From the NCBI GenBank assembly GCA_041657585.1, contig JBBABP010000051.1, forward strand, positions 1 through 7,565: 7,565 nt of DNA, read 5' to 3'. Below, piece after piece: positions 1-6,119 of the stretch. The translations under genes were made by a program, and so were the position numbers. The number at the start of each line of letters is the position of its first letter. The stretch's first letter is position 1. This stretch comes from JBBABP01 sp041657585. Lineage in GTDB: Bacteria; Patescibacteriota; Gracilibacteria; Absconditabacterales; Absconditicoccaceae. The notes beneath the pieces are model-generated. The model saw only the letters and a list, made by a program, of their open reading frames with translations, ran no database searches and had not been told where the DNA came from.

Positions 1-244
1 TTGTATTTATTTTCCAAATAGTAAACATAAACATAAAAAAAATTACAAACATTTTGATTGCTACAATAAATAAGCAAAGATTCAAGGCAATTTTATTAAA
101 GCAAACAAACCCCAACATTGGAGCAATGTTAATTATCCAATCAAAGACTTTTGTAGATAAGAACAAGCAAACAATAAATATTCCAATACAAAATATAATT
201 GAATACTTAAAAAAAATTTCAAAAAACTTATTTAATATTTTCAT
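1..244 (-). CDS. Putative small membrane protein, N-terminal part (cut by window edge)
   Basis: Reading leftwards from an ATG at 244, 81 codons stay open to the window edge. The N-terminus is lysine-rich (MKILNKFFEIFFK) and is followed by hydrophobic stretches at about residues 14-29, 34-49 and 53-77, as expected of a short inner-membrane protein with two or three membrane segments. I do not recognise a family. A promoter-like pair (TTGATT, 16 bp, TATCTT) lies 26 bp upstream, and a terminator at 338-370 separates it from the gene to the right. Caution: the opposite strand is also open from the left edge to a TAA at 285-287 (A-rich, lysine/asparagine-rich, one TGA near its end), so the strand is not certain. 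Hydrophobic proteins use T-rich codons, whose complement easily looks like an open lysine-rich frame. I favour the minus strand because of the membrane-protein pattern and the promoter. Confidence 0.5.
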   Translation of the reverse strand, partial: MKILNKFFEIFFKYSIIFCIGIFIVCLFLSTKVFDWIINIAPMLGFVCFNKIALNLCLFIVAIKMFVIFFMFMFTIWKINT

Positions 245-270
245 TTTATTAGATTTTATTATGTGATTAA

Positions 271-298
271 AAGATAAAGAATATTAATTGTAAATCAA
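271..298 (-). promoter_or_regulatory. Possible promoter for the left-edge membrane protein
   Basis: On the minus strand a -35-like TTGATT (298-293) and a -10-like TATCTT (276-271) are 16 bp apart. The -10 ends 26 bp before the ATG at 244. Each box is an imperfect match, but 16 bp is also the spacing of the three better promoters in this window. Confidence 0.35.
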
Positions 299-337
299 GA
301 CGCTATTCTAAATTTCGGTAATTATCTTTTTTACAAA

Positions 338-370
338 AAAAAATAGGACAATTTTCACGTCCTATTTTTT
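338..370 (-). terminator. Rho-independent terminator (works in either direction)
   Basis: The inverted repeat ATAGGAC (343-349) / GTCCTAT (359-365) closes a 9-nt loop and is extended by A/T pairs to 338-370. On the minus strand the GC-containing stem is followed by a run of eight T, and it lies 30 bp past the stop codon of the 400-1092 gene, so it most likely ends that transcript. On the plus strand it is followed by six T, so it could also end transcription arriving from the left. Confidence 0.8.
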
Positions 371-399
371 ACATAAAATATTTTAAGTCAGATTTTTTT

Positions 400-1092
400 T
401 TATTTTTTTATAATTGCTTCGATAGCTGCGAATCATCAATCTTCTTTTTCATTTATTAATATATATAATTCATCGCCTGGTTTTCATTTAAAGAATGTCA
501 CAGCTGCTTGATTTAAGAAATAAGTTTTGCCATCGTCAGTGATAGCTATAAATTTATTATCGTCAGTTTTTGAAAGAGTAGATCTGATATGTTTTCTTTC
601 AATTGCCTGTATCAATTTATAAATAAATCTACCATCAGACATTATTTTTAATTTCAAAATATCTCCTGGAACTAATTTAGTTTTGCTCGAATAGTTCAAA
701 GGCACAGGATATTTTTTTTGATCTGCTCATACCATAAAATATCAATCAAACTTTCCTTCAACTACTTCTACATCTTCTTCTGTGTAGGTTTTTAATTCTC
801 AACCTCAAATAACTTTTTCAGCATCTTTTTCTATTGATTCAAATAATTCTGGTTTGTCTGGATCAAATTTAGCAAGCTGACTCAAAATTAATTTCATTCT
901 TTTGATGTCAGTTTCCATTTCTGACAAAACATTTTGCAAAAACTGAATCATTTGAGAATGTTTTTTCAACATTTCTTCTGTAGATGATTTTTTTGCAATT
1001 GGTTTACTTAAAGAAGCTTTTGGTGTTTTTGTTACTTTTGTAACAGTTGTTTTAGTTTCTTCTGTTTTTGGATTTGTTTTTGTTTCTGCCAT
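400..1092 (-). CDS. Coiled-coil protein with conserved C-terminal domain, function unknown (230 aa)
   Basis: The 230-residue protein has three parts. Residues 1-37 are a Lys/Thr/Pro-rich, probably disordered tail. Residues about 38-76 (EEMLKKHSQMIQFLQNVL onward) have the heptad-like pattern of a coiled coil. Residues about 99-230 form a compact domain with the stretches GKFDGYFMVG, KYPVP, GDILKLKI, SDGRFIYK and KPGDELYIL, which suggest a small beta-rich fold. TGA is read as Gly at several sites, including GGG at 96-98 and GG near the C-terminus. The C-terminal pattern resembles, from memory, a hypothetical protein common in CPR genomes; I know of no assigned function. An ATG at 1137 would add 15 residues, but it sits on the promoter's -10 box, so the ATG at 1092 (MAETKT) is chosen. 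No signal peptide or membrane segment is seen, so it is probably cytoplasmic. It is transcribed alone from 1137-1164 and ends at the terminator 338-370. Confidence 0.85.
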
Positions 1093-1136
1093 TTTTTTTA
1101 TTTTTAAATGTAAAATAAATTTTTTTCTTATATTCA

Positions 1137-1164
1137 ATTATACTGCTTTATCTTTTTTTTGCAA
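1137..1164 (-). promoter_or_regulatory. Promoter of the 400-1092 gene
   Basis: On the minus strand, TTGCAA (1164-1159), a 16-bp spacer and a perfect TATAAT (1142-1137) form a sigma-70-type promoter. Transcription should begin near 1130, giving a leader of about 38 nt before the ATG at 1092. The leader is A/T-only in character and has no Shine-Dalgarno sequence. This promoter rules out the longer start at 1137. Confidence 0.75.
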
Positions 1165-1210
1165 ATTTTTGAATAGATTTTTTATCGCTTACAAAAGCTT
1201 GTTAATTTCA

Positions 1211-1238
1211 TTGAGATTTTCAAGACAATTATTATAAA
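1211..1238 (+). promoter_or_regulatory. Promoter of the tRNA-Arg / trpS transcription unit
   Basis: TTGAGA (1211-1216), a 16-bp spacer and TATAAA (1233-1238) point rightwards. Transcription would begin around 1245, about 20 bp before the mature tRNA 5' end. It faces away from the minus-strand promoter at 1137-1164, so 1093-1266 is a divergent promoter region with no gene of its own. Confidence 0.65.
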
Positions 1239-1266
1239 CCAATGTCAGATTAAATTTTTTCAATAA

Positions 1267-1338
1267 GATCCGGTCGTTCAGTGGATAGGACGCAATCCTG
1301 CGAAGATTGAAACCCAGGTTCGACTCCTGGTCGGGTCA
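1267..1338 (+). tRNA. tRNA-Arg, anticodon GCG
   Basis: A full cloverleaf can be drawn. The acceptor stem GATCCGG pairs with TCGGGTC (two G-T pairs). The D stem is GTTC/GGAC with loop AGTGGATA. The anticodon stem is CAATC/GATTG with loop CTGCGAA, and the T stem is CCAGG/CCTGG with loop TTCGACT. The anticodon GCG is at 1300-1302 and reads CGC, and CGU by wobble. A20, C35 and discriminator A73 agree with arginine identity elements known from E. coli. CCA is not encoded (the sequence continues AAT), so it must be added after transcription. The variable loop has 4 nt and position 9 is C, both slightly unusual. trpS begins 28 bp downstream, so the two are probably cotranscribed. Most bacteria use an ACG (inosine) anticodon for this codon box. 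Confidence 0.93.
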
Positions 1339-1366
1339 AATTGCTTTTACATTCCACAATTTATCA

Positions 1367-2347
1367 ATGAGAATATTAACCTGATTAAAACCAACCGATA
1401 ATCAGCTTCATTTGTGAAATTATTTTGGTGCAATTAAACCATTCATCGCCATGGCAGATAAATTTCCAAAAGCAGAAATATTTTTATTTCTTGCGAATAT
1501 GCATTGATTTACGCAATTGCATGACTGAGAGCAACTAAAAAGAAACTGATTAAATATACTCAAACTTTATGCTGCGTGCTGAGTAGATCTAAATAGATAT
1601 TTAATTTACAATCCTGCAGATATTCCATGACATGCACAATTAAACCGAGTTTTGACTTGTCTGACAACTATGTGATATATGGAAAGAATGCATTCTTACA
1701 AAGACGCGTTAGCAAAATGAAAGGCGTGAGAAATTAGTGTTTGAACTTTTTGTTATCCGATTCTTATGGCTTCAGATATAATTATTTATGATGCAGATAT
1801 AGTCCCAGTGGGAAACGACCAAAAACAACATGTCGAGTTCGCTAGAGATATAGCTGGTAAATTCAATAATCAATATGGACAAACATTCAAAATACCTGAT
1901 GTTCATATTCAAGAAGAAGTCGCCATTGTTCCATGAATTGATTGACGTAAAATGTCGAAATCTTACAACAATTATATTGGCTTACTTGACGATGAAAAAA
2001 CAATATCTAAAAAAGTTAAACAAATTTCTACCGATACCAAGACGGTAGAGGAATCGAAAAATCCAGATGAATGTAATGTCTACAAAATTTTAAAATTATT
2101 CTTAAACGAGAAAGAAAACAAAGAAATTCGTGCAAGATATGCTAATTGATGACTAAGTTACAAGGAAGTTAAAGATTATTTATACGAAAAAATTATATGA
2201 TTTGTTTCACCAATACAATCCAAATACAATCAAATCACAGACGAACAAATTATCAATTTATTGGCAAAAAATGCAAAAATAGTTAACGAAATAGCTAACA
2301 AAAAAATTCAAGAAGTTTATAAAAAAGTCTGATTCAGATTAGATTAG
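1367..2347 (+). CDS. trpS: Tryptophan--tRNA ligase (TrpRS)
   Basis: This cytoplasmic class I synthetase charges tRNA-Trp with tryptophan using ATP. At 326 residues it has the usual bacterial length. The HIGH-type motif is HLGN at residues 15-18 and the KMSKS motif is at 195-199, followed by YNNYIGL. Between them lie TrpRS-typical stretches such as IYNPADIPGHAQLNRV, SVGTFCYPILMASDI and VGNDQKQHVEFARDI. Of 22 glycines, 17 are TGA, including the Gly of HLGN and the Gly before Arg-Lys-Met-Ser-Lys, so this gene alone makes a strong case for UGA = Gly. I see no tryptophan (TGG) codon in it. The start ATG is placed so that MRILTGLKPT matches the family N-terminus; there is no Shine-Dalgarno sequence. 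Only 28 bp separate it from the tRNA, so there is no room for a T-box or other long leader control. Confidence 0.96.
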
Positions 2348-2370
2348 TTTTTATTTTTTGAGTTTTTCAG

Positions 2371-2911
2371 ATGGCAAANNNNNNNNNNATTAATTCTTTT
2401 GGCATGAAATAGCCCAAAAAATAAGCCACGAATTCAGAAGGTTCAAACTGAATTGAAAGAATTTTTTGATCAATCTTATCTTCACGATTATCAGCATTGG
2501 CAATTGTGATATCCAAATATGGATTTTGAAGAAGAAATAGATGTTTTGTACAATCAAATCAAAAACGATAAAGATATAGTTATATTTGCCAAGTCGTTAT
2601 GAACAATACTTGCTTTGATGTTGCTGGCCGAAAAATGAATTCATCCTTCGAAATGTATTTTTGTTTGATTTCCGATGTGATATGTGGATAGCAACGAATT
2701 TCCTTTGCACTATTACATTTGAAAAGATATTTGTCCAATATTATTTATTCAAAAAACAAAAGATCCAGCTTGTAATTTCCAAGAATTAAAAAAAATATTT
2801 TCAGAATTTTCTCCAAAATTTCAATTTCAAGAAGTTGCTGGGTTAGATCATGATTATGAAAATATTCAAGAACTAAAAACTCTGATTAAAAAATTTATAC
2901 TGAATAAATAA
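2371..2911 (+). CDS. Alpha/beta hydrolase, interrupted by an assembly gap
   Basis: This is a small, about 180-residue serine-hydrolase-type protein of unknown substrate. After the gap the reading is LILLAGNSPKNK, the first strand and oxyanion-loop region. Next come YQHWQLGYPNMDFEEEI, then the nucleophile elbow AKSLGT with the likely catalytic Ser codon at 2594-2596, then CPILFIQKTKDP with the likely acid Asp at 2762-2764, and GLDHDYE with the likely His at 2849-2851. Order and spacing fit a Ser-Asp-His triad in a compact fold without a lid domain. The proposed start, ATG at 2371 (MAK...), lies just before the N run and 23 bp after trpS. With exactly 10 N the start and the body are in different frames, so the real gap length must differ (8 or 11 would restore the frame). 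The close spacing suggests cotranscription with trpS. Residues encoded inside the gap are unknown. Confidence 0.8.
2379..2388. other. Assembly gap (10 N)
   Basis: Ten undetermined bases fall 8 bases into the hydrolase gene. Ten is a common placeholder length, and it puts the ATG at 2371 out of frame with the rest of the gene, so it should not be read as a real frameshift. Confidence 0.97.
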
Positions 2912-2977
2912 ATCTGATTAAAAACTTTTGAGCATAATTTTAACCCCAAATAATTTACTATCTAAAAATAATTTCCA

Positions 2978-3145
2978 ATGACGCAAAAAGAAGAAGTAAA
3001 TTTGTCAGTTATACAGGCAGATGAAATCAAAAAACTAAAAGAAATGCAAAAAAGAGAAAAGTTTATTATAGATTTGATCAAAGAAAATAATTTGCAAAAT
3101 GACAAAGAATTTATGGACGAAATAAAAAATCTGATTGATATTTAG
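2978..3145 (+). CDS. Small charged protein of unknown function (55 aa)
   Basis: A 55-residue open frame runs from ATG to TAG. It is rich in Lys and Glu with no Gly, Trp or Cys codon. The sequence (KKLKEMQKREKFIIDLIKEN and on) predicts mostly helix, possibly a short coiled coil. No signal peptide or membrane segment is seen. It begins 66 bp after the hydrolase and ends 77 bp before the AbiEii-associated pair, on the same strand. I do not recognise a family. Position and composition would suit a small antitoxin-like or adaptor protein, but nothing in the sequence shows this. The absence of stops over 55 codons is modest evidence; the clean ATG and biased composition make it likely but not certain. 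Confidence 0.6.
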   Translation: MTQKEEVNLSVIQADEIKKLKEMQKREKFIIDLIKENNLQNDKEFMDEIKNLIDI

Positions 3146-3222
3146 TAGTTATTATATAAAATAAACAAGCCTTATGAATTGCAATTAATTGATTTTTGCT
3201 TTTTATCATTTAGTAATTTAGT

Positions 3223-3519
3223 ATGCATAAATCTAATTTTCGAGATAAAATGTGAAAAGTAGATCGAGAAAAAGATAGCGTCTATATTATTCTAAAAATA
3301 GCACAATTTGGCACGCAAAATGATTATTTTGAACTCAAAAAAAGGTATACAGATATCAAGATTAAAAAAGTAGTCCAAGAACATTATTATAATTTAGATG
3401 ATCTTACGAGGAATTTTTTTAATATAAAATATAAGCTTGATTTACCTTTAAAAAAAACACTTAATGAAATTACATCGGGATACAGTCTTAGATTCAAAGA
3501 GAAAATTTTTATTGGATAA
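3223..3519 (+). CDS. Predicted antitoxin partner of AbiEii-like toxin (DUF6922-like)
   Basis: This 98-residue protein lies directly upstream of, and overlaps by 56 bp, an AbiEii-family nucleotidyltransferase. The pattern VDREKD..YIILKIAQFG..NDYFELKKRY, then IKKVVQ and LDDLTRNFFNIKY resembles, from memory, the small DUF6922-type proteins often encoded just before AbiEii toxins. In those pairs the small protein is presumed to be the antitoxin; no such activity can be read from this sequence. It has one TGA-coded Gly (residue 11). It is probably soluble and helical. The stop TAA lies inside the toxin gene, so the two are likely translationally coupled. A TATCAT at 3204-3209 matches the -10 of the promoter at 4102-4129, but no good -35 is seen, so this unit may instead be read from upstream. 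The alternative is simply an uncharacterised partner protein. Confidence 0.7.
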
Positions 3520-4081
3520 ATTAGTTCGAACAAAAAGATATTGATTTTATTTGGCATGATGAACAGCGTTAGCATTACAATATGGACACAGAATCAGTGA
3601 AGATTTTGATTTTTTTAAAGAAGGAGATTTGGATGTTAATCAAATAAAAGATATATTACATAGGGAATGAATATCTTATAGAATAAGTTATGAAGTACCA
3701 AATACATTGTATATCGATGTGAATGGCGTAAAAGTGAGTTTTATGGCAGTCAAAAAACTTACGCTTATTGATAATCTTATTTCGACAGAGTATTTTAATA
3801 TAGCCACAGTAAAAGAGATAGGCATCATGAAGCTTATAACTATTCCAGCCAGAAGAGAAACAAAAGATTATGTGGATTTATATTATATTACGCAGACGTA
3901 TGATTTAAATAAATTGATTTCATATATTCCAAAAAAGTATTGAGCAGAACAAAATATATTTGTTCTAAAAAAATCTTTGCTTTATATTGATGACTTGGTT
4001 GATAATGTGACATTTATCGGCAAGAAAATTATGATCAAAGATATTCAAAAATATTTCAAAAAGATAATTAAAGATTTGTAA
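3464..4081 (+). CDS. AbiEii-family nucleotidyltransferase (predicted type IV toxin)
   Basis: This 205-residue protein of the AbiEii/MNT-like nucleotidyltransferase superfamily matches the family in length and motif order. Residues 29-51 read YLAGGTALALQYGHR followed by ISEDFDFF, with GGT at 32-34 and the metal-binding pair D47/D49. Residues 116-141 hold the second signature: GIMK (K123), then AR-R (130-131), KD (134-135) and VDLYY with D138. AbiEii proteins act as toxins in abortive-infection and type IV toxin-antitoxin pairs by transferring nucleotides to target RNA; that role is inferred from the family. Both Gly of the GGT motif are TGA, so under the standard code the gene would look like a pseudogene. 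The ATG at 3464 is chosen because MKLHRDTVLDSKRKFLLDKL fits the family N-terminus and no later Met precedes the GGT. It overlaps its predicted antitoxin by 56 bp. Confidence 0.9.
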
Positions 4082-4101
4082 ATTATATAAAAAAATAATT
4101 C

Positions 4102-4129
4102 TTGACAAACCAATTTAAATGGATATCAT
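4102..4129 (+). promoter_or_regulatory. Promoter of the 4169-5086 gene
   Basis: A perfect -35 TTGACA (4102-4107), a 16-bp spacer and TATCAT (4124-4129) face rightwards just after the AbiEii stop codon at 4081. Transcription should begin near 4136, giving a leader of about 33 nt. The downstream gene therefore appears to have its own transcription rather than depending on the toxin-antitoxin unit. Confidence 0.75.
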
Positions 4130-4168
4130 TTTTCTTAAAAGAAATTTTTACATCCTAAAAAAATCAAA

Positions 4169-5086
4169 ATGAGAAATTTTAATAACGAAATTAATCCAAC
4201 TTCAAAAAACTCACAAAATGCTGATTGAGAAAATATAGATTGAGAAAATGATGATTGAAAAGATTTTAATGAATTTGACGATTCTGATTTAGATTCTGCT
4301 GACGAAAAAACAAAAAAACAATATACAATATTCAAAATCAAAATTTTAAACAAAATTATACGCTCAGAAATATCACAGTTATTTAACCAAAATTCAGATT
4401 ACAAAATTGAAGATTTCAAAACAGAAATTTTATCTTCAGATTTTATTACTAATATTTTAAAAGAATATGAATCAACTTTCAAAAGAAAAAAAATACCATC
4501 AAGAACAATTTATTTATTAATTCTCAAAGATTTACAAAATAGATTTAAAAAGCAAAATAATAAAATTCAGTTGTCAGATTTTTATTATTTGGATATGTCT
4601 TTGGATTATAAAAACAAAAAATTAGAGAAAATAAATATATACAAATATCTCAATCTTTTCGGTTATTTAAAATACGAGACAAAGCAATATGATACGTTTT
4701 TTTACAATAATTCAGTTAAATTGTGAATAGATCTCAAAGACCCAGAAACTCAATTTGAGCAAGAACTTAATCTTCAAAAAATTGGTGAATTTAAAAAATG
4801 ATTACGAGAAAAAGAATTTATCGAACTTCAAAATAAATTTAATTACGATGATATAAATCATATTTCTTATTATTTTTATCTTGCAAAAAAATTAAAAAAA
4901 TCTGACGAAGAAATAAATTCATTCTTCACTTCAAAGGAAGAACAAAAAATATCGCTTTTACCAGTTTATCTTAAAAAAAAGCCTTATTTTCCAACTCTTT
5001 TTAAAAACAAATCGTATATGCAAAGAATCAAAATTAAAGATTTGTTGCTAATTCTTTACAAATCTTACGAACAGAAATTAATTTAA
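4169..5086 (+). CDS. Unknown 305-residue protein with acidic Gly/Asp/Glu-rich N-terminus
   Basis: I do not recognise this protein. Residues 1-18 are Asn/Ser-rich. Residues 19-46 are strongly acidic and begin with a short repeat (DGEN, DGEN, DDGK) encoded by a 15-bp-period repeat starting at 4223; its glycines are all TGA. Residues about 50-305 are Lys-, Asn- and Tyr-rich and predicted largely helical, with stretches such as SRTIYLLILKDLQNRFKKQ, QLSDFYYLDMSLDYKNKK, ISYYFYLAKKLKKSDEEI and IKDLLLILYKSYEQK. No signal peptide or clear membrane segment is visible. The acidic tail joined to a basic body could be self-masking or DNA-mimic-like, but that is only a guess. The start ATG lies 39 bp after the -10 of its own promoter, with no Shine-Dalgarno sequence. 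The 3' end meets ruvB tail to tail with 7 bp between. It lies next to an AbiEii pair, so a defence role is conceivable but unsupported. Confidence 0.85.
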
Positions 5087-5093
5087 AAATATT

Positions 5094-6035
5094 TTACTCT
5101 ACCAAAATTCTTCATCAAGCTGTTTTTTCAATTTTACCTAATTTTAATAATATCGGCTCAATATCTTCTTCTACTGCCTTTTCGTGAATTCAAAGTTGTA
5201 CTGCAATTGTTTTAACGCCCAAAGGTCTATCGGCATCTTTTAAAATTTGCAAATATTTTTTGTGTATAGGAGTCATTCATCCATCATCAATTTTACTGTG
5301 TTTCAAAAAATTTTCCCAAAGTTTCTCATCCAGATTTTTATCATTAGTTTCTGTAATTACATAATCTCTTATTTTGATACAAAGGTTGTGAATCTCTCTT
5401 GGGACAGCATCAACTTTTTTGCATATTTCACTAATAACTTTATCAGTCGCTTTGATTCAATATTTTTCTAAATATTTTTTTATTATCTTTTCTTTTTCGC
5501 TAATATTATATTCCATAAAATGAAAATTATAAACAAATCTGTTTTTAATTGGTTGTGAAAGTAGTTCAGATTTTGTTGTGGCTCCTATCAAAGTAAAAGG
5601 ATTTATTGGAATCCTCACATTTCATCATTCAGGCATTACCATATCAATTACAAAGTCTTCCATAGCAATATACAAAACTTCTTCGATATTTGGCTTCAAT
5701 CTATGAATTTCATCAATAAACAAAATATCTCCAGTTTCCAAAGTATTCAAAATTGAAATTATTTCAGAAGGTTTAGTTATGGCATATCATGTAACAGCTT
5801 TGATGGTCACATTATTTTGTTTGGAAATAATATAAGCCATAGTTGTTTTTCCAAATCAACTTGGTCATGAAAATAAAATATGTCCTATATTTCATTTTCT
5901 TTTTTTGCTACTTTCTATTGCTGTTTTGATAATTCATTTTATGTTTTCTTGTCCAATAAAATCTTCAAAATTTTCTGGTCTTGGATGACTGTTTATATTC
6001 AATAATTTTTCGGTATTAATTTTCTTTATTTCCAT
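5094..6035 (-). CDS. ruvB: Holliday junction branch migration helicase RuvB
   Basis: RuvB is the AAA+ motor that, with RuvA, drives branch migration of Holliday junctions in recombinational repair. The 313-residue protein shows RPENFEDFIGQ at 19-29, Walker A GPSGFGKTT at 57-65 (G57 and G60 are TGA), Walker B ILFIDEIHRL at 104-113, MEDFVIDMV at 125-133, sensor region LIGATT at 149-154, and the C-terminal winged-helix domain from about 240 (GMTPIHKKYLQIL, RPLGVKTIA, AGGRILVE). The RuvB order is complete, but the N-terminus is shorter than the usual 330-350-residue proteins, and GATTR/RDRFG of typical RuvB reads GATTK/KNRFV here. Twelve glycines are TGA and eight are GGN. The frame remains open upstream to the stop of the surface-protein gene, but no Met lies there, so ATG 6035 is chosen. 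No clear promoter or Shine-Dalgarno sequence precedes it; cotranscription with the gene upstream is possible. Confidence 0.95.
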
Positions 6036-6041
6036 ATAACA

Positions 6042-6077
6042 AATAAAAGCAATAAAGGCTATGAAGGCATTAAAGCC
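6042..6077. repeat. 9-bp tandem repeat, four degenerate copies
   Basis: Plus-strand copies are AATAAAAGC, AATAAAGGC, TATGAAGGC and ATTAAAGCC, head to tail, with a partial fifth (ATAAAG). The block ends only 7 bp upstream of the ruvB start codon, so it lies in the ruvB leader or the intergenic part of a shared transcript. Because 9 is a multiple of three, copy-number change would not alter the reading frame. Confidence 0.75.
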
Positions 6078-6111
6078 ATAAAGTTTTTTAGCTTTGAAAA
6101 CTTTTTGGCTT
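6073..6111. other. Intergenic stem-loop between surface-protein gene and ruvB
   Basis: AAGCCATAAAGTTTT (6073-6087) pairs with AAAACTTTTTGGCTT (6097-6111): 14 pairs with one T-T mismatch and a 9-nt loop. It begins 8 bp after the stop of the surface-protein gene on the minus strand and overlaps the last copy of the 9-bp repeat. No T run follows on either strand, so it is not a typical terminator; it could be a weak attenuator, an mRNA 3'-end stabiliser or a processing site. Confidence 0.65.
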
Positions 6112-6119
6112 ATTCAAAT

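Noticed and set aside
3..287. Plus-strand frame open from the left edge to TAA at 285
   Set aside because: No recognisable family or start, and it lies antisense to a frame with a convincing membrane-protein N-terminus and promoter. Kept as a stated alternative, not as a feature.
1093..1137. Longer start (ATG at 1137) for the 230-residue protein
   Set aside because: It lies on the -10 box, so the transcript would not include it; the added residues are A/T-biased and unlike the rest.
1339..1366. T-box or other leader control of trpS
   Set aside because: Only 28 bp lie between the tRNA and trpS, too short for a T-box.
2928..2955. Promoter before the 55-residue gene (TTGAGC with a -10 16-17 bp later)
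   Set aside because: The candidate -10 (ATAATT or TAATTT) matches the consensus poorly.
4135..4353. Minus-strand frame with Ser/Phe repeats
   Set aside because: It is the antisense shadow of the acidic DGEN repeat in the 305-residue gene, which has a promoter and a 305-codon frame.
5247..5471. Open frame on the plus strand inside ruvB
   Set aside because: It is antisense to the conserved RuvB C-terminal part; hydrophobic composition is the complement of A-rich coding sequence.
5800..5900. UGA = Trp (Mycoplasma-type code)
   Set aside because: TGA sits at the Walker A glycines of RuvB, the HLGN glycine of TrpRS and the AbiEii GG, where Trp would destroy the motifs; TGG is used separately for Trp in other genes.
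6042..6077. CRISPR array
   Set aside because: Units are 9 bp and head to tail without spacers.
6073..6111. Rho-independent terminator after the surface-protein gene
   Set aside because: No T run follows the stem on the minus strand, and the stem is mostly A/T.
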